Below are positions 1 through 9,321 of a DNA stretch of 64,000 bases, piece after piece. The DNA is taken from assembly GCF_014635085.1 (NCBI RefSeq), contig NZ_BMCH01000002.1, forward strand, positions 372,001-436,000, written 5' to 3'. The notes under the pieces were generated by a model. The model searched no databases and had not been told where the DNA came from. It saw only the letters and a program-made list of their open reading frames with translations. Both the position numbers and the translations under genes were made by a program. Origin of the DNA: Asaia siamensis. Its GTDB lineage: Bacteria; Pseudomonadota; Alphaproteobacteria; Acetobacterales; Acetobacteraceae. Every line of letters begins with the position of its first letter. The first letter of the stretch is position 1.

Positions 1-522
1 CGCCAGCCCGCGGTACAGACCCTGCCGGCGTTCCCCGATCACCCCGCGTACATCGCGGCCCTCGAGAAAAGCGTGCGCGATCATCTGGCGTCACTTTCCT
101 GGAAGCCGCAGCGGCTCGTCGCCTCGTTCCATGGGCTACCGAAGCTCTGCGTGGAAAAGGGGGATTATTACCCTGATGACTGCGAGAGGACACTGAGCGC
201 ATTGCGCACCGCACTCGGTCTCAGCGAAGAGCAGATGCCCATCACCTATCAATCGCGTTTCGGACCGATGGAATGGGTTCAGCCCTATACGGCGCCGTTC
301 GTGTCGGCGCTGCCCGAGCAGGGCATCACCCGTATTGCAGTTATCATGCCGGGCTTCATCAGTGACTGTATCGAGACGCTCGATGAAATCGGTAATGAAC
401 TGCGAGAGGAGTTCATTGAGGCAGGCGGCGAGGAACTGACTCTTGTACCCTGCCTGAACGACAGCGGCGACGCTGTTGCCTTGCTCGAAACCTTGGTGCG
501 TGAGGCGCTTCCGAAGAAGTGA
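1..522 (+). CDS. hemH: Ferrochelatase, C-terminal part (5' end outside window)
   Basis: The frame is open from base 1 and ends at 522, so only the last 173 codons are present. Ferrochelatase inserts Fe(II) into protoporphyrin IX, the last step of protoheme synthesis. The visible part carries the family's SFHGLP segment with the metal-binding His, and the second signature PGFISDCIETLDEI with the conserved Glu. These two motifs in this order are diagnostic. No partner gene is visible upstream because the window begins here. About 270 bp without a gene separates it from the next reading frame. Confidence in the family is high. Confidence 0.95.
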   Translation, partial: RQPAVQTLPAFPDHPAYIAALEKSVRDHLASLSWKPQRLVASFHGLPKLCVEKGDYYPDDCERTLSALRTALGLSEEQMPITYQSRFGPMEWVQPYTAPFVSALPEQGITRIAVIMPGFISDCIETLDEIGNELREEFIEAGGEELTLVPCLNDSGDAVALLETLVREALPKK

Positions 523-791
523 TCGGCCGGCGCTGATTGAGACGGGGCAGCGCATTGTTATGCTGCCTCGTATTAGGAAGCATGGAAACGGGATGGCCCT
601 AGGTTACGAAGCGTTGCTTATACCCTTTCTGTCACAGTGATTATTTCTTTTGATTGAAATATACGGCGAACACTATTCTGTTCTGTTACGAACTGCTTGC
701 AGATAAAGTTTGAATAACGTGCGCTCTCTGGATTGCCGAAACAATATATGCGATAGTCCTCGCGTCTTCCTTCGAATGAGCGAGTTTTCTT

Positions 792-2306
792 ATGGCCGAA
801 AATCTTCCCAGCGTTGCCGTCGCGCTATTCGTGAAGAATGAGTTTTCCGACATTGCAGGATGGCTTGCCTGGCACGCCGCTCTCGGAGTCAAGACATTCC
901 TGATCTATGATGATCATTCATCGGACGGAACGTGGGAAATATTGCAGGCTGCGGCCAAGATCTACGATATCCGTCTCAAGAGAACTGATCCGATTGGCCA
1001 GCCTGATTTCTACCAGCGTCAACGCGACTCGTTCATGGCGGCTGCAGCGGAAAGCAGGCACCAGTTCGATTGGATCGGCTTCCTTGATGGAGACGAATAT
1101 GTCTATCTCCGTCATTTCGATAATCTTCCCGAATTTCTCCGTGGCTTCAAACACGCTGATGCCATTGCGTTCTCATGGCGTATTCAGGGAAGCTCCAACC
1201 GCGTCGTCAGGCCTAAGATGACGACGGTGGAAGCTTTTACCCAGCATTCGAATAAGTCCCTGAACGACAATGTTCTGGTCAAAAGCTTTGTTCGCCCCGA
1301 AAAGATGGGCATTGAATATATCAACCCCCATTGGTTCGATGTGGCCACGGAGCGTTATGTCCGACCGAGCGGGCGATATGTCCAGAATGCCAATGCAGTG
1401 CAAGAGATCGAATGGTCTCACGCCTTTATCATGCATTATATCTGCCGCAGCATGGAGCATTACATCCAGCGCATCAAGCGCCGCCTGAATGTAGATCTCT
1501 CAGACTCGGTGGGTTATTGGGATCATTTCAACCGGAATGATGAAACCGACCTTGAGCCGCTAAAATTACTGTTCCGTATGGATCGTTATCTGGCCCCGAT
1601 CTATGAGCAGATGATTACAAGCGCCATTCTGCGTCTCAAATCTGCGATTGTTATGGATGATCGGGGGCAGACAGGCGCCTCAGCCGCGATGAGTGCCGAT
1701 GAAAATATCGTGCCCTCCAGTTTCCGTATTCGCAGCTATTTCAACACCTATCTTTACTACGCGCCCGGTACCGGACAGGTCGTTCATGCTGATGAGAGTT
1801 ATGCGATAGAGCAGGGTTTCGAAGAGGTTCTGGGCTGTATCAATCCGGTGACGCCTAAACTGATCACGCTCTTTGCACCAGGAAATATCGACACATTCAT
1901 CAAATTCTCTGCTGATCCCCGACTGATGAAAACGATCATTTTCGAAGTCAGATCCCAGAGTGATGACAGGATTGCGCTGCTGAGTCCGATGCAGAATCTC
2001 TATCTTGCATTGCTTCCCCCGGAATCCGGCGTCGGCATTGCGGAAGCCAATCGACATCAAGCGAATGAGTGGGAGTATCTTACGCTTGAAGCCGTCAATG
2101 TTTCCGGTCCGGAGACATACGCTTCGCCGCCGCCCTTCGTGCCGGGTCGCGAGACCACAGTCAGCGATATCATCAACTGGATCAGGCACGCCTCTGTTCT
2201 GCCGAGCAACAATGAGTTCCTGCGCGTGCTTTATTCCGTCACGCCTTCCGTGCGTGCCGAGATTTCGCGTCTCGTTCCGGGGTTGCTTTGGAACGCGCTC
2301 GCCTGA
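792..2306 (+). CDS. Glycosyltransferase family 2-like protein
   Basis: A 504-residue protein whose first ~250 residues look like the Glyco_tranf_2_4 type of GT-A glycosyltransferase. It has an N-terminal nucleotide-binding strand (VAVALFVKNE), then IYDDHSSDGTWEIL, then an acidic FLDGDEY motif in the DxD position. Such enzymes transfer a sugar from a nucleotide-sugar to a glycan or protein, and acceptor and donor cannot be read here. The remaining ~250 residues have no motif I recognise and could be an acceptor-specific domain. There is no signal peptide or membrane segment, so it is probably cytoplasmic. It stands alone between hemH and dinB with a weak ribosome site. Confidence 0.8.
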   Translation: MAENLPSVAVALFVKNEFSDIAGWLAWHAALGVKTFLIYDDHSSDGTWEILQAAAKIYDIRLKRTDPIGQPDFYQRQRDSFMAAAAESRHQFDWIGFLDGDEYVYLRHFDNLPEFLRGFKHADAIAFSWRIQGSSNRVVRPKMTTVEAFTQHSNKSLNDNVLVKSFVRPEKMGIEYINPHWFDVATERYVRPSGRYVQNANAVQEIEWSHAFIMHYICRSMEHYIQRIKRRLNVDLSDSVGYWDHFNRNDETDLEPLKLLFRMDRYLAPIYEQMITSAILRLKSAIVMDDRGQTGASAAMSADENIVPSSFRIRSYFNTYLYYAPGTGQVVHADESYAIEQGFEEVLGCINPVTPKLITLFAPGNIDTFIKFSADPRLMKTIIFEVRSQSDDRIALLSPMQNLYLALLPPESGVGIAEANRHQANEWEYLTLEAVNVSGPETYASPPPFVPGRETTVSDIINWIRHASVLPSNNEFLRVLYSVTPSVRAEISRLVPGLLWNALA

Positions 2307-2365
2307 TCTCGTTCAGGCGGTCAATGATCTTGTTTTGTTCCTGCCCCTGATGGCATAAAGGTCTC

Positions 2366-3463
2366 ATGGTCGAGACCACCGAGACAGGAATAACGCGTCG
2401 CATCATCCATATCGACATGGATGCTTTTTATGCATCGGTAGAGCAGCGCGACGCGCCTGAACTGCTTGGCCGCCCGGTTGCGGTAGGGCGCGGCGAGGGG
2501 CGTGGCGTCGTCGCAGCGGCCAGCTATGAGGCGCGTAAATTCGGAGTGCGCTCGGCCATGCCCTCACGCACCGCCCTGCGCCAGTGTCCCGATCTGGTGT
2601 TTGTGCCGCCGCGTTTTGATGTCTATCGGGCAGTCTCGCGGCAAATTCATGAAATCTTTGCCCGCTACACCGATCTGATACAGCCGCTCTCTCTCGATGA
2701 GGCCTATCTCGACGTAACAGGCAGCTATCGGGAACATGGTTCGGCGACGGATATTGCCCGGTTGATAAGAGCCGAGATCCATGAAGAGACGGGGCTGACA
2801 GCCTCAGCAGGCATCTCCTATAATCGTTTTCTGGCCAAGCTTGCCTCGGACCACCGCAAGCCGAACGGGCAGTTTGTCATCACTCCCGCAATGGGGCCGG
2901 AATTCGCTGCTTCGCTTCGTGTGGAGCAGTTTCATGGCATCGGCCCTGCGACACGGGCGAAGATGAACCGGCTGGGTATTTTTACAGGTGCCGATCTGCG
3001 TGCGATCCCGCTTGACGTCCTCGCCCGTCATTTCGGCAAGGCGGCAGCTTTTTACGCGTCGATTGCCAGAGGGGTCGATGATCGCCCCGTCGTGTCTGAC
3101 CGGATACGCAAATCGATCGGCACGGAAACCACGTTCGAGTCGGATCTCTCGACATTGCCAGAGGCACGCCGTGTCGTTCAGGCGCTTTGTGCCAAGCTCT
3201 GGCGGCAATGTCAGGCCCAGTCGCTGAGCGGTCGTACGCTGGTGCTGAAACTGAAATATGCCGATTTTCAAATCACGACGCGTACCCGCTCGAACCCCAC
3301 CATGTTCGTGAACGAGGCGGCAATAGTCGCTCAGGCCGAAAGTCTGCTTGAGGGATTTTTCCCACTGGAGCGTGCCATCAGGCTGATCGGTGTCACGTTG
3401 TCAGGCCTTTCGACAGAAAATGACGAAAAAAAGGCGCAGCTGACACTTTTTGGTGAGTCCTGA
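2366..3463 (+). CDS. dinB: DNA polymerase IV (Y-family translesion polymerase)
   Basis: A 365-residue Y-family polymerase of usual length. The palm motif IIHIDMDAFYASVEQRD near residues 13-29 supplies the first catalytic Asp, and SLDEAYLDVT supplies the second acidic pair. A helix-hairpin-helix segment (FHGIGPATRAKMNRLGI) and a little-finger domain follow. It copies past damaged bases and is mutagenic. The C-terminus (QLTLFGES) resembles a beta-clamp-binding peptide of the QL.LF type. The start ATG follows an AAAGG-like ribosome site. No clear LexA box is visible upstream. This gene is intact, in contrast to recA at 13,667. Confidence 0.95.
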   Translation: MVETTETGITRRIIHIDMDAFYASVEQRDAPELLGRPVAVGRGEGRGVVAAASYEARKFGVRSAMPSRTALRQCPDLVFVPPRFDVYRAVSRQIHEIFARYTDLIQPLSLDEAYLDVTGSYREHGSATDIARLIRAEIHEETGLTASAGISYNRFLAKLASDHRKPNGQFVITPAMGPEFAASLRVEQFHGIGPATRAKMNRLGIFTGADLRAIPLDVLARHFGKAAAFYASIARGVDDRPVVSDRIRKSIGTETTFESDLSTLPEARRVVQALCAKLWRQCQAQSLSGRTLVLKLKYADFQITTRTRSNPTMFVNEAAIVAQAESLLEGFFPLERAIRLIGVTLSGLSTENDEKKAQLTLFGES

Positions 3464-3710
3464 CGGAGCTTTTTCTTGTCCTGTCGCGTTGGAAAAACAC
3501 CTTCAACCTGCATCAGGAACAGCCATCATGCTCACGGTGTTTTCTTCCTCATCCCTCTGGCTTGGTGCAGCCTTTTCGGTTCTGATCTGTGCATTGGGCG
3601 CAGCGTGATCTGGAAAAACGGGAGCAAAAGCGTCCGAATGGGGTGACAGCCTGCAGCCGGGCTGGCAGAACCCAAGGTCTCACAACGAGTAACGTATCAA
3701 GGAAATCGAG

Positions 3711-4910
3711 ATGGCTGCGGGGCAGGATGTGGTGCCGCGTTCTCCGATCGGACGCATCCTGCCGGTCGTTTCGCTCAATCTGATCATTTATATCGTGATC
3801 GGCCTTCCGATGGCCGTCATTCCGCTCTTCGTTCACACTGTTCTGCATTGCAATACTGTGATCGCCGGGTTTGCCGTCTCGCTGCAGTATTTTTCGACAT
3901 TTGCCTCGCGTGCTTCTGCTGGTCGACGCATCGATACACAGGGGCCCAAACCCGTTGCAGTGGCCGGGCTGGCGCTCGGAATAGGCTCGGGTCTGCTCCT
4001 TCTTGTCTCGGGGCTGACTGCCTCTCTCATACCCCTTTCCCTGGTCTGTCTTTTCGTCAGCCGTCTTGTGCTTGGTTGGGCAGAAAGCTGGGCGACCACC
4101 GCCGCGATCGTCTGGAATATCCGTCGCGCAGGTGCGGCCAACACAGCCCAGGTCATTTCGTGGAACGGGATTACCTCCTATGGCGGCATCGCGCTTGGTG
4201 CCACCATCGGCGAGCAGATGTCCCATCTGGGCGGCGGTTGGGGCGGTCTCGTCACGCTGGGCATTGTGTCCATCATTCTCCCCGCCGTAGGGACGGCTCT
4301 GGCAATTTCCTATCCTGCCGTGGCGCCCATCAGACATGACGCGCCTGCCATGCCGTTTGCGAAGGTTTTCAAGCTCGTGCTGCCGCATGGCTGCGCGCTG
4401 GCTGCGGGTTCGGTGGGGTTTGGTGCGATTTCGTCCTGTCTCGCGCTCTATTTCGCTGCCGAGCATTGGCCTGACGCCGCTCAGGCACTGGCTGTGTTCG
4501 GCATGGTGTTCGTGATTGTACGCTTCGTGTTTGCCCGGCAGATCGGTCGTATCGGCGGCACGAATGTGGCCCTCATTTCTTTGGCGGTCGAAACGCTGGG
4601 GCTCCTGATATTGGCTTTTGTCCCTTCGGCTGAGGCGGCGACCTTGGGGGCTGCGGTGACGGGGGCAGGGTTCTCTCTCGTCTTTCCGGCGCTGGGTGTT
4701 CTGGCTGTTGACAGGGCAGGGGCAGAAAACCGTGGTGCGGCGCTTGGGGCGTTCTCGGTATTCCTCGATCTTGCCGTCGGTATTTCCGGCCCGCTGCTTG
4801 GCCTCGTGATTCACGCATCGGGCTATATGGCTCTGTTCATCTTCACGGCATGTATTACATTTCTCGGTATCGTGCAGGTGATCCGGCTGCGTCGCGTGGC
4901 CAAAGCCTGA
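3711..4910 (+). CDS. MFS transporter, YhhS/YfcJ-like
   Basis: A 399-residue, strongly hydrophobic protein with about 12 predicted membrane segments, typical of the major facilitator superfamily. The GRRIDTQGPKP stretch in the loop after helix 2 corresponds to the MFS motif A position. Overall layout recalls the YhhS/YfcJ group of putative arabinose/drug effluxers, but the substrate is unknown. The ATG is preceded by AAGGAAAT at good spacing. The next gene starts 27 bp downstream, so the two are probably co-transcribed. Confidence 0.85.
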   Translation: MAAGQDVVPRSPIGRILPVVSLNLIIYIVIGLPMAVIPLFVHTVLHCNTVIAGFAVSLQYFSTFASRASAGRRIDTQGPKPVAVAGLALGIGSGLLLLVSGLTASLIPLSLVCLFVSRLVLGWAESWATTAAIVWNIRRAGAANTAQVISWNGITSYGGIALGATIGEQMSHLGGGWGGLVTLGIVSIILPAVGTALAISYPAVAPIRHDAPAMPFAKVFKLVLPHGCALAAGSVGFGAISSCLALYFAAEHWPDAAQALAVFGMVFVIVRFVFARQIGRIGGTNVALISLAVETLGLLILAFVPSAEAATLGAAVTGAGFSLVFPALGVLAVDRAGAENRGAALGAFSVFLDLAVGISGPLLGLVIHASGYMALFIFTACITFLGIVQVIRLRRVAKA

Positions 4911-4937
4911 CACCATTGTTCAAAGGATAAGTTCGAG

Positions 4938-5519
4938 ATGACGATCGCTGCCGCCGCTGTTTTCTGCGGCTCGCGCCATGGAGCCTGGCCAGAATTTGCC
5001 GAAGCTGCCCGCGCAACGGGCAAAGGCCTTGCGGAGCGGCATATTCACCTCGTCTATGGTGGCGGCGCGGTTGGTCTGATGGGGGTGGTTGCTGAAGCCG
5101 CGCTTTCGGCGGGTGGTGAGGTGACGGGTATCATCCCGACCTTTCTGCATGATCGTGAGGTAATGAATGATCGGGTGACCGATCTGATCGTCACCGAGTC
5201 GATGCATGAGCGCAAACGGTTGATGTTTGCCAAGGCAGATGCGTTCCTGATCCTGCCCGGTGGCCTCGGGACATTCGATGAACTCATGGAGATCCTGACC
5301 TGGCGTCAGCTTTCCCTGCATGACAAGCCGATCCTGATCGTCAATGTCGCCAATTGGGCGGTGCATGTCATTGCGGCCCTCGAAGCGTCTATCGAACAGG
5401 GGCTGGCCGATCCGTCTGCACGCCGCCTGTACACCGTCGTCTCAAGTGTTACCGAGGCATTCGATGTTCTGGGCCGCGAGAAAAAGCGCGAGGAAAAATC
5501 CGAAACCCATCGACTTTGA
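4938..5519 (+). CDS. LOG-family cytokinin riboside 5'-monophosphate phosphoribohydrolase
   Basis: A 193-residue protein with the LOG/TIGR00730 signature PGGLGTFDELMEILTWRQL, where the PGGxGTxxE motif binds the ribose-phosphate. An N-terminal GGGAVGLMGVVAEA nucleotide-binding loop precedes it. Members release free base from N6-modified AMP, and older annotations call them lysine decarboxylases. In bacteria the physiological substrate is often unclear. AAGGATAAG lies before the ATG. It follows the MFS gene closely and is followed by tRNA-Pro 56 bp later. Confidence 0.9.
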   Translation: MTIAAAAVFCGSRHGAWPEFAEAARATGKGLAERHIHLVYGGGAVGLMGVVAEAALSAGGEVTGIIPTFLHDREVMNDRVTDLIVTESMHERKRLMFAKADAFLILPGGLGTFDELMEILTWRQLSLHDKPILIVNVANWAVHVIAALEASIEQGLADPSARRLYTVVSSVTEAFDVLGREKKREEKSETHRL

Positions 5520-5575
5520 GAGTCACCCCCCCTTGCGGAGCCGCGCAACTGGCAGTATAGCCCCATCCATCGGTT

Positions 5576-5652
5576 CGGAGTGTAGCTCAGCCTGGTAGAG
5601 CACTGTGTTCGGGACGCAGGGGCCGGAGGTTCGAATCCTCTCACTCCGACCA
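5576..5652 (+). tRNA. tRNA-Pro (anticodon CGG)
   Basis: A full cloverleaf can be drawn. The acceptor stem is CGGAGTG / CACTCCG with discriminator A and an encoded CCA end. The D stem is GCTC/GAGC and the anticodon stem CTGTG/CGCAG, with loop TTCGGGA giving anticodon CGG at 5610-5612. The T stem is GGAGG/CCTCT with the TTCGAAT loop. It would read CCG codons. A short CCCCC-TTT-GGGGG hairpin at 5661-5673 lies just downstream. Confidence 0.97.
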
Positions 5653-5894
5653 GATAATTTCCCCCTTTGGGGGGCTTCTCCCGGAAAATCTGATCTTTTT
5701 CTCGCTTTAGGGTGAGGCGATCAGAATTCCGGTCGAGTTAATTACCCCCTTTTCCCTGTTTGCTGACAGATCGATGTCATTCGGTGTGGTTTCACTCTCG
5801 CCAATTGCGCAGATGATCCGTATCGCTGAACTGGATTGTCGTTCAGGTCGAGCAGGCGCGAGGCAAAGATGCTGCGTCGGGGGAAAAAGCTTTC

Positions 5895-6881
5895 ATGCGC
5901 AGTCGCCTCTGCTTTGCCGCTGCTCTTCTTGTGCTCGCGCTGGGTTTCGGTCTGAGCCTGATCATCGGGCGCTACGCCCTGAGCCCTGTCGATCTGCTTC
6001 ATAGCCTTGAAGGGCGGGGCGCTCCCGAAATCCGGGCGGTGCTGCTTCAGGCAAGATTGCCACGCATGATTGCAGCGCTTTTTGTGGGGGCAGCGCTTTC
6101 CATGTCGGGAAGTGCCTTTCAGTCGGTATTCCGTAATCCGCTCGTGTCACCCGATCTGCTCGGTGCGCTGAGTGGCGCTGCGTTTGGTGCTGCTGGCGCG
6201 ATCATCGCCCATGGCAGCGCCCTGACAATCGAAATCTCGACCTTTCTGGGTGGATGCTGTGCAGTAGGCTTCGGCTTTATCGTCGCGCGGCTTGTGGGCA
6301 GGGAGGGAGTCCTGCCTCTTCTGCTGGGCGGCCTGATCAGCAGCGCGCTTTTTACGGCTTTGCTGTCGCTGCTCAAATATCTGGCTGATCCTTTCGATCA
6401 GTTGCCGACCATCATCTACTGGCTGCTCGGCAGCCTCGCCCAGACCGACTGGCCCCAGCTGGTCGTCCTGGTGCCCCTGCTTTCGCTCGGTATGGGCGTG
6501 CTTTGGGCGAGCGGACGGGTGCTTGATGTTTTTGGTCTTAGTGATGACGAGGCCCGCAGCCTTGGCTTGCCTATCGGCCTGTTGCGCCTCGCTATGCTGG
6601 CTGTCGCAACAGCGTTGAGCGCGCTTACCGTCTCACTGGCCGGTATCATTGGCTGGGTCGGTTTGATCATGCCCCATATGGCCCGTCTGCTGATCGGGCC
6701 AGAGCACAGGCGCTTGCTGCCCTTCGCTGCCCTTCTCGGGGCTTGCTGCCTGCTCCTGGCTGATACGGCGGCACGCAGTTTGTCCCCTTCGGAAATCCCG
6801 CTGGGCATGATGACAGAGCTGCTGGGTGCCCTCGGATTCATTCTCGTCCTGCGTCAGCTCCGACGGGAAGGGCGGCTCTGA
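5895..6881 (+). CDS. FecCD-family iron/siderophore/heme ABC transporter permease
   Basis: A 328-residue inner-membrane permease of the BtuC/FecCD family. It has many hydrophobic helices and the conserved segment ARLPRMIAALFVGAALSMSG followed by QSVFRNPLVSPDLLG. The C-terminal GLIMPHMARLLIGPEHRRLLP region is the coupling area seen in this family. It works with the ATPase and binding protein that follow. Its stop overlaps the next start as TGATG, showing tight translational coupling. The substrate could be a ferric siderophore, heme, cobalamin or another metal chelate. I see no decisive signature. Confidence 0.9.
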   Translation: MRSRLCFAAALLVLALGFGLSLIIGRYALSPVDLLHSLEGRGAPEIRAVLLQARLPRMIAALFVGAALSMSGSAFQSVFRNPLVSPDLLGALSGAAFGAAGAIIAHGSALTIEISTFLGGCCAVGFGFIVARLVGREGVLPLLLGGLISSALFTALLSLLKYLADPFDQLPTIIYWLLGSLAQTDWPQLVVLVPLLSLGMGVLWASGRVLDVFGLSDDEARSLGLPIGLLRLAMLAVATALSALTVSLAGIIGWVGLIMPHMARLLIGPEHRRLLPFAALLGACCLLLADTAARSLSPSEIPLGMMTELLGALGFILVLRQLRREGRL

Positions 6882-7657
6882 TGGCATTCTTGTCGCTCGA
6901 CTCTGTCGGTTTCGCGCGTTCAGGCAGGGTTATCCTGCGCGATCTGTCGCTTGCGTTTCGCAAGGGTGAGCTGGTGAGCATTCTCGGCGCCAACGGCGCT
7001 GGCAAGACCACTCTGCTGCGTCTGATGCTGGGCCTTTCACGCCCCGAAACCGGCAGGGTGCTGGTCGACGGAAAGGATCTGTCTGGCCTCTCGCGCCAGC
7101 AGATCGCGCGGCTCATGGCCTATGTGCCGCAAAACCGTGATGTGCTGCCGCCCTACAGCGTGGCGCAGATCGTCGGACTGGGGCGTCTGCCTTATGGTAG
7201 CCTCACGCGAGGGCTTTCGGACCAGGATATGTCTCGGGTCGAGGCCGCCCTCGCGTTGCTCGGTCTGGCCGATCTGCGTGACAGGCCCTGTACAGCATTG
7301 TCGGGGGGCGAATATCAGCGCGTCCTGCTGGCGCGTGTGATGGTGCAGGACGCACCGGTTCTCGTGCTCGACGAGCCGCTATCCGGGCTCGATTACGGTC
7401 ATCAGATCAGGCTCATGGCGCTTCTGGAGCAGCTGGCGCGGGAAGGAAGACTGGTCATCATGACGGCGCATCAGCCCGATCTTGTCTATCGTCATGCGTC
7501 TCACGTGGTGTTGCTGGAGCATGGTCGTGTGCTGGCCGAGGGGCAGCCGGAAACCGTGATGGATTCTGCGAGGCTTGCTGCATTCTATGGTGTCTCGCTG
7601 CGTCATCACGATCATGACGGTCAGCGCTTTTTCATGGGGGGAGACGAAAAATCGTGA
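6881..7657 (+). CDS. ABC transporter ATP-binding protein (FecE/BtuD-like)
   Basis: A 258-residue ABC ATPase. Walker A is GANGAGKTT near residues 38-46, the signature is LSGGEYQRVLLAR, Walker B is VLVLDEPLSGLD, and the switch His lies in TAHQPDL. It energises import through the adjacent FecCD permease. The start overlaps the permease stop by one base (TGATG), and its own stop overlaps the binding-protein start as GTGA. Three genes in the order permease-ATPase-binding protein form one operon. Confidence 0.93.
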   Translation: MAFLSLDSVGFARSGRVILRDLSLAFRKGELVSILGANGAGKTTLLRLMLGLSRPETGRVLVDGKDLSGLSRQQIARLMAYVPQNRDVLPPYSVAQIVGLGRLPYGSLTRGLSDQDMSRVEAALALLGLADLRDRPCTALSGGEYQRVLLARVMVQDAPVLVLDEPLSGLDYGHQIRLMALLEQLAREGRLVIMTAHQPDLVYRHASHVVLLEHGRVLAEGQPETVMDSARLAAFYGVSLRHHDHDGQRFFMGGDEKS

Positions 7658-8640
7658 AACGGATTCTGGCAGGTTTATCGCTGTGTCTCGGTCTTGGCGC
7701 ACCCGCAGCGCTGGCGGCGCCTGAGCGCATCGTCGATGGGTGGTACGCCCATAATGCAACGCTGATCATGCTCGGGGCTTCTGACCGGATTATCGGCACG
7801 GTAATTTCACCCAGCCGCTTTCCCTGGATGGTTTGTCTCGCGCCCCAACTACGCCAGGCACAGTTTTTCAGCAGCATGACTCTGAATGCCGAAGCGGTTC
7901 TGGCGCTGCATCCCGACCTGACTTTTGTCACCACACAATCGCATAGCGTCGAGGGGCTGCAAAAGCTCGGCCTGAATGCCGTTGCAGTCGGGTTTACCGA
8001 TTTTGCAGGCTTGCTGAGCACGCTCGACCAGAGCGCCACGCTTCTCGATACGCCTGTCGCAAAGGCCCAGGCCAGACATTACAGGCAGGCCCTCTCGCAT
8101 CTTCTGGCCGAGCGCGCACCGAAAAGCGGAACACCCCGTATCCTGCATATCGCGTCATTCGAGCCCCTGACGGTGGATGGCGATCAGAGCATCATCGATG
8201 AATGGATACGCGACGCGGGCGGCGTGAACGCGGCGACGGGTCTGCACGGCAACAAGCGCCCCGTCTCGCTCGAGCAGATCCTGAGCTGGGCGCCTGACAT
8301 CATCATCATGGGGGCGGATTCAGGCAGTCCGGAGCGGCTGGCGGGTAATGCCCTCTGGTTGCAGATCCCGGCTGTGATGCAGCACAAGGTGTTTCGCAAT
8401 CCGGCTGGAGTGTTCAACTGGGATCGCTACAGCCCCGAATTACTGCTGCAGATCGTCTGGGCGCGTCAGATCGTACGCAACGGCGCGGTCGACCGACCGG
8501 CCATGATAGGGCAGATCAGGGATTTCTATCGTGATTTCTACCGTCATACGCTCGATGAGGCCGATGCTGCCCGCATTCTCGATGCCCAGCCGCCCTTGCC
8601 CGAAAAATGCTCAGGCATGTCCGACAAGGTTGGACAATAG
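7654..8640 (+). CDS. Periplasmic binding protein of the FecCD-type importer
   Basis: A 328-residue protein with a clear signal peptide (MKRILAGLSLCLGLGAPAALA). The PF01497-type fold follows: ERIVDGWYAHNATLIMLGASDRIIGT, the HPDLTFV segment, a central helix, and IIIMGADSGSPERL. A GVFNWDRYSPELLLQ segment near the C-terminus resembles metal-chelate binding proteins of the CeuE-like group, but the ligand is not certain. The GTG start overlaps the ATPase stop. Its last 30 bp overlap the 3' end of the convergent algH gene. Confidence 0.88.
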   Translation: MKRILAGLSLCLGLGAPAALAAPERIVDGWYAHNATLIMLGASDRIIGTVISPSRFPWMVCLAPQLRQAQFFSSMTLNAEAVLALHPDLTFVTTQSHSVEGLQKLGLNAVAVGFTDFAGLLSTLDQSATLLDTPVAKAQARHYRQALSHLLAERAPKSGTPRILHIASFEPLTVDGDQSIIDEWIRDAGGVNAATGLHGNKRPVSLEQILSWAPDIIIMGADSGSPERLAGNALWLQIPAVMQHKVFRNPAGVFNWDRYSPELLLQIVWARQIVRNGAVDRPAMIGQIRDFYRDFYRHTLDEADAARILDAQPPLPEKCSGMSDKVGQ

Positions 8641-9195
8641 AAGCGGGTCGATATTGATGGCTGCCAGGGCCTTGCGCCATTTTGCCATGTGATTGGCCCC
8701 GAAGATCAGCTCATCCGAGGCGGGGGCGTTGAGCCAGGCATTCTGGCGGATGATTTCGTCCTCAAGCTGACCAGGCTCCCAGGACGCATGGCCGAGCGCC
8801 AGCAGCGCCTGACGCGGGCCTTTGCCATTGGCGATTTCATGCAGGATATCGAGGCTTGCCGTCAGGCAGTTCTCGTTATTGATCAGCAGGCTGTCATCGC
8901 GCTGCCAGTCGGCGGAATGCAGAACAAAGCCGCGTGTTGGCTCCACAGGCCCGCCCATGCACAGATTGATGCGACGACGTGGGGGTGAGGGCGTGATCTC
9001 AAGCTGTTCGAGCAGGGTTTCCAGCGTCGGGTGAGGCGCGCGCTTGTTGATGATGAGGCCCATGGCGCCATCTGTGGCGGAATGGGCGCAGACATAAACA
9101 ACGCTGCGGGCAAATTCCGAATCGCCAAGCGTCGGGCTCGAAATAAGCAGGCGCCCTGTCAGATTGTCAGCGGAATTTGTGAAATCAGAAGCCAT
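8611..9195 (-). CDS. algH: YqgE/AlgH family protein
   Basis: A 194-residue protein of the DUF179 (YqgE/AlgH) family. Family markers are LTGRLLISSPTLGD, FARSVVYVCAHSATDGAMGLIINK, the MGGPVEPTRGFVLHS block, and ALGHASWEPGQLEDEI. The function is not established; the family was first named for an effect on alginate production in Pseudomonas. I place the start at the ATG at 9195 (MASDF), although the frame stays open upstream, because homology begins there. It converges on and overlaps the ABC binding-protein gene by 30 bp. Confidence 0.92.
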   Translation of the reverse strand: MASDFTNSADNLTGRLLISSPTLGDSEFARSVVYVCAHSATDGAMGLIINKRAPHPTLETLLEQLEITPSPPRRRINLCMGGPVEPTRGFVLHSADWQRDDSLLINNENCLTASLDILHEIANGKGPRQALLALGHASWEPGQLEDEIIRQNAWLNAPASDELIFGANHMAKWRKALAAINIDPLLLSNLVGHA

Positions 9196-9321
9196 GGCTG
9201 AAAATGTCGGCCATCGCCTGTGGTTTTGCAAGAGTTGGTCCTTGCGGCAACCATAGGCGGCGTCACCCGTCTGAACGGGTGCGTCCTGCGCATGACCTGC
9301 AGTCTGAGAAGGGAAGAGACA

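Noticed and set aside
3549-4916. 455-codon frame opposite the MFS gene
   Set aside because: Arg/His/Gln-rich translation without domains, mirrored from a membrane protein; typical antisense shadow in GC-rich DNA.
5661-5673. CCCCC-TTT-GGGGG after tRNA-Pro as a terminator
   Set aside because: The stem is very short, the loop has three bases and no T tract follows; too weak to call.
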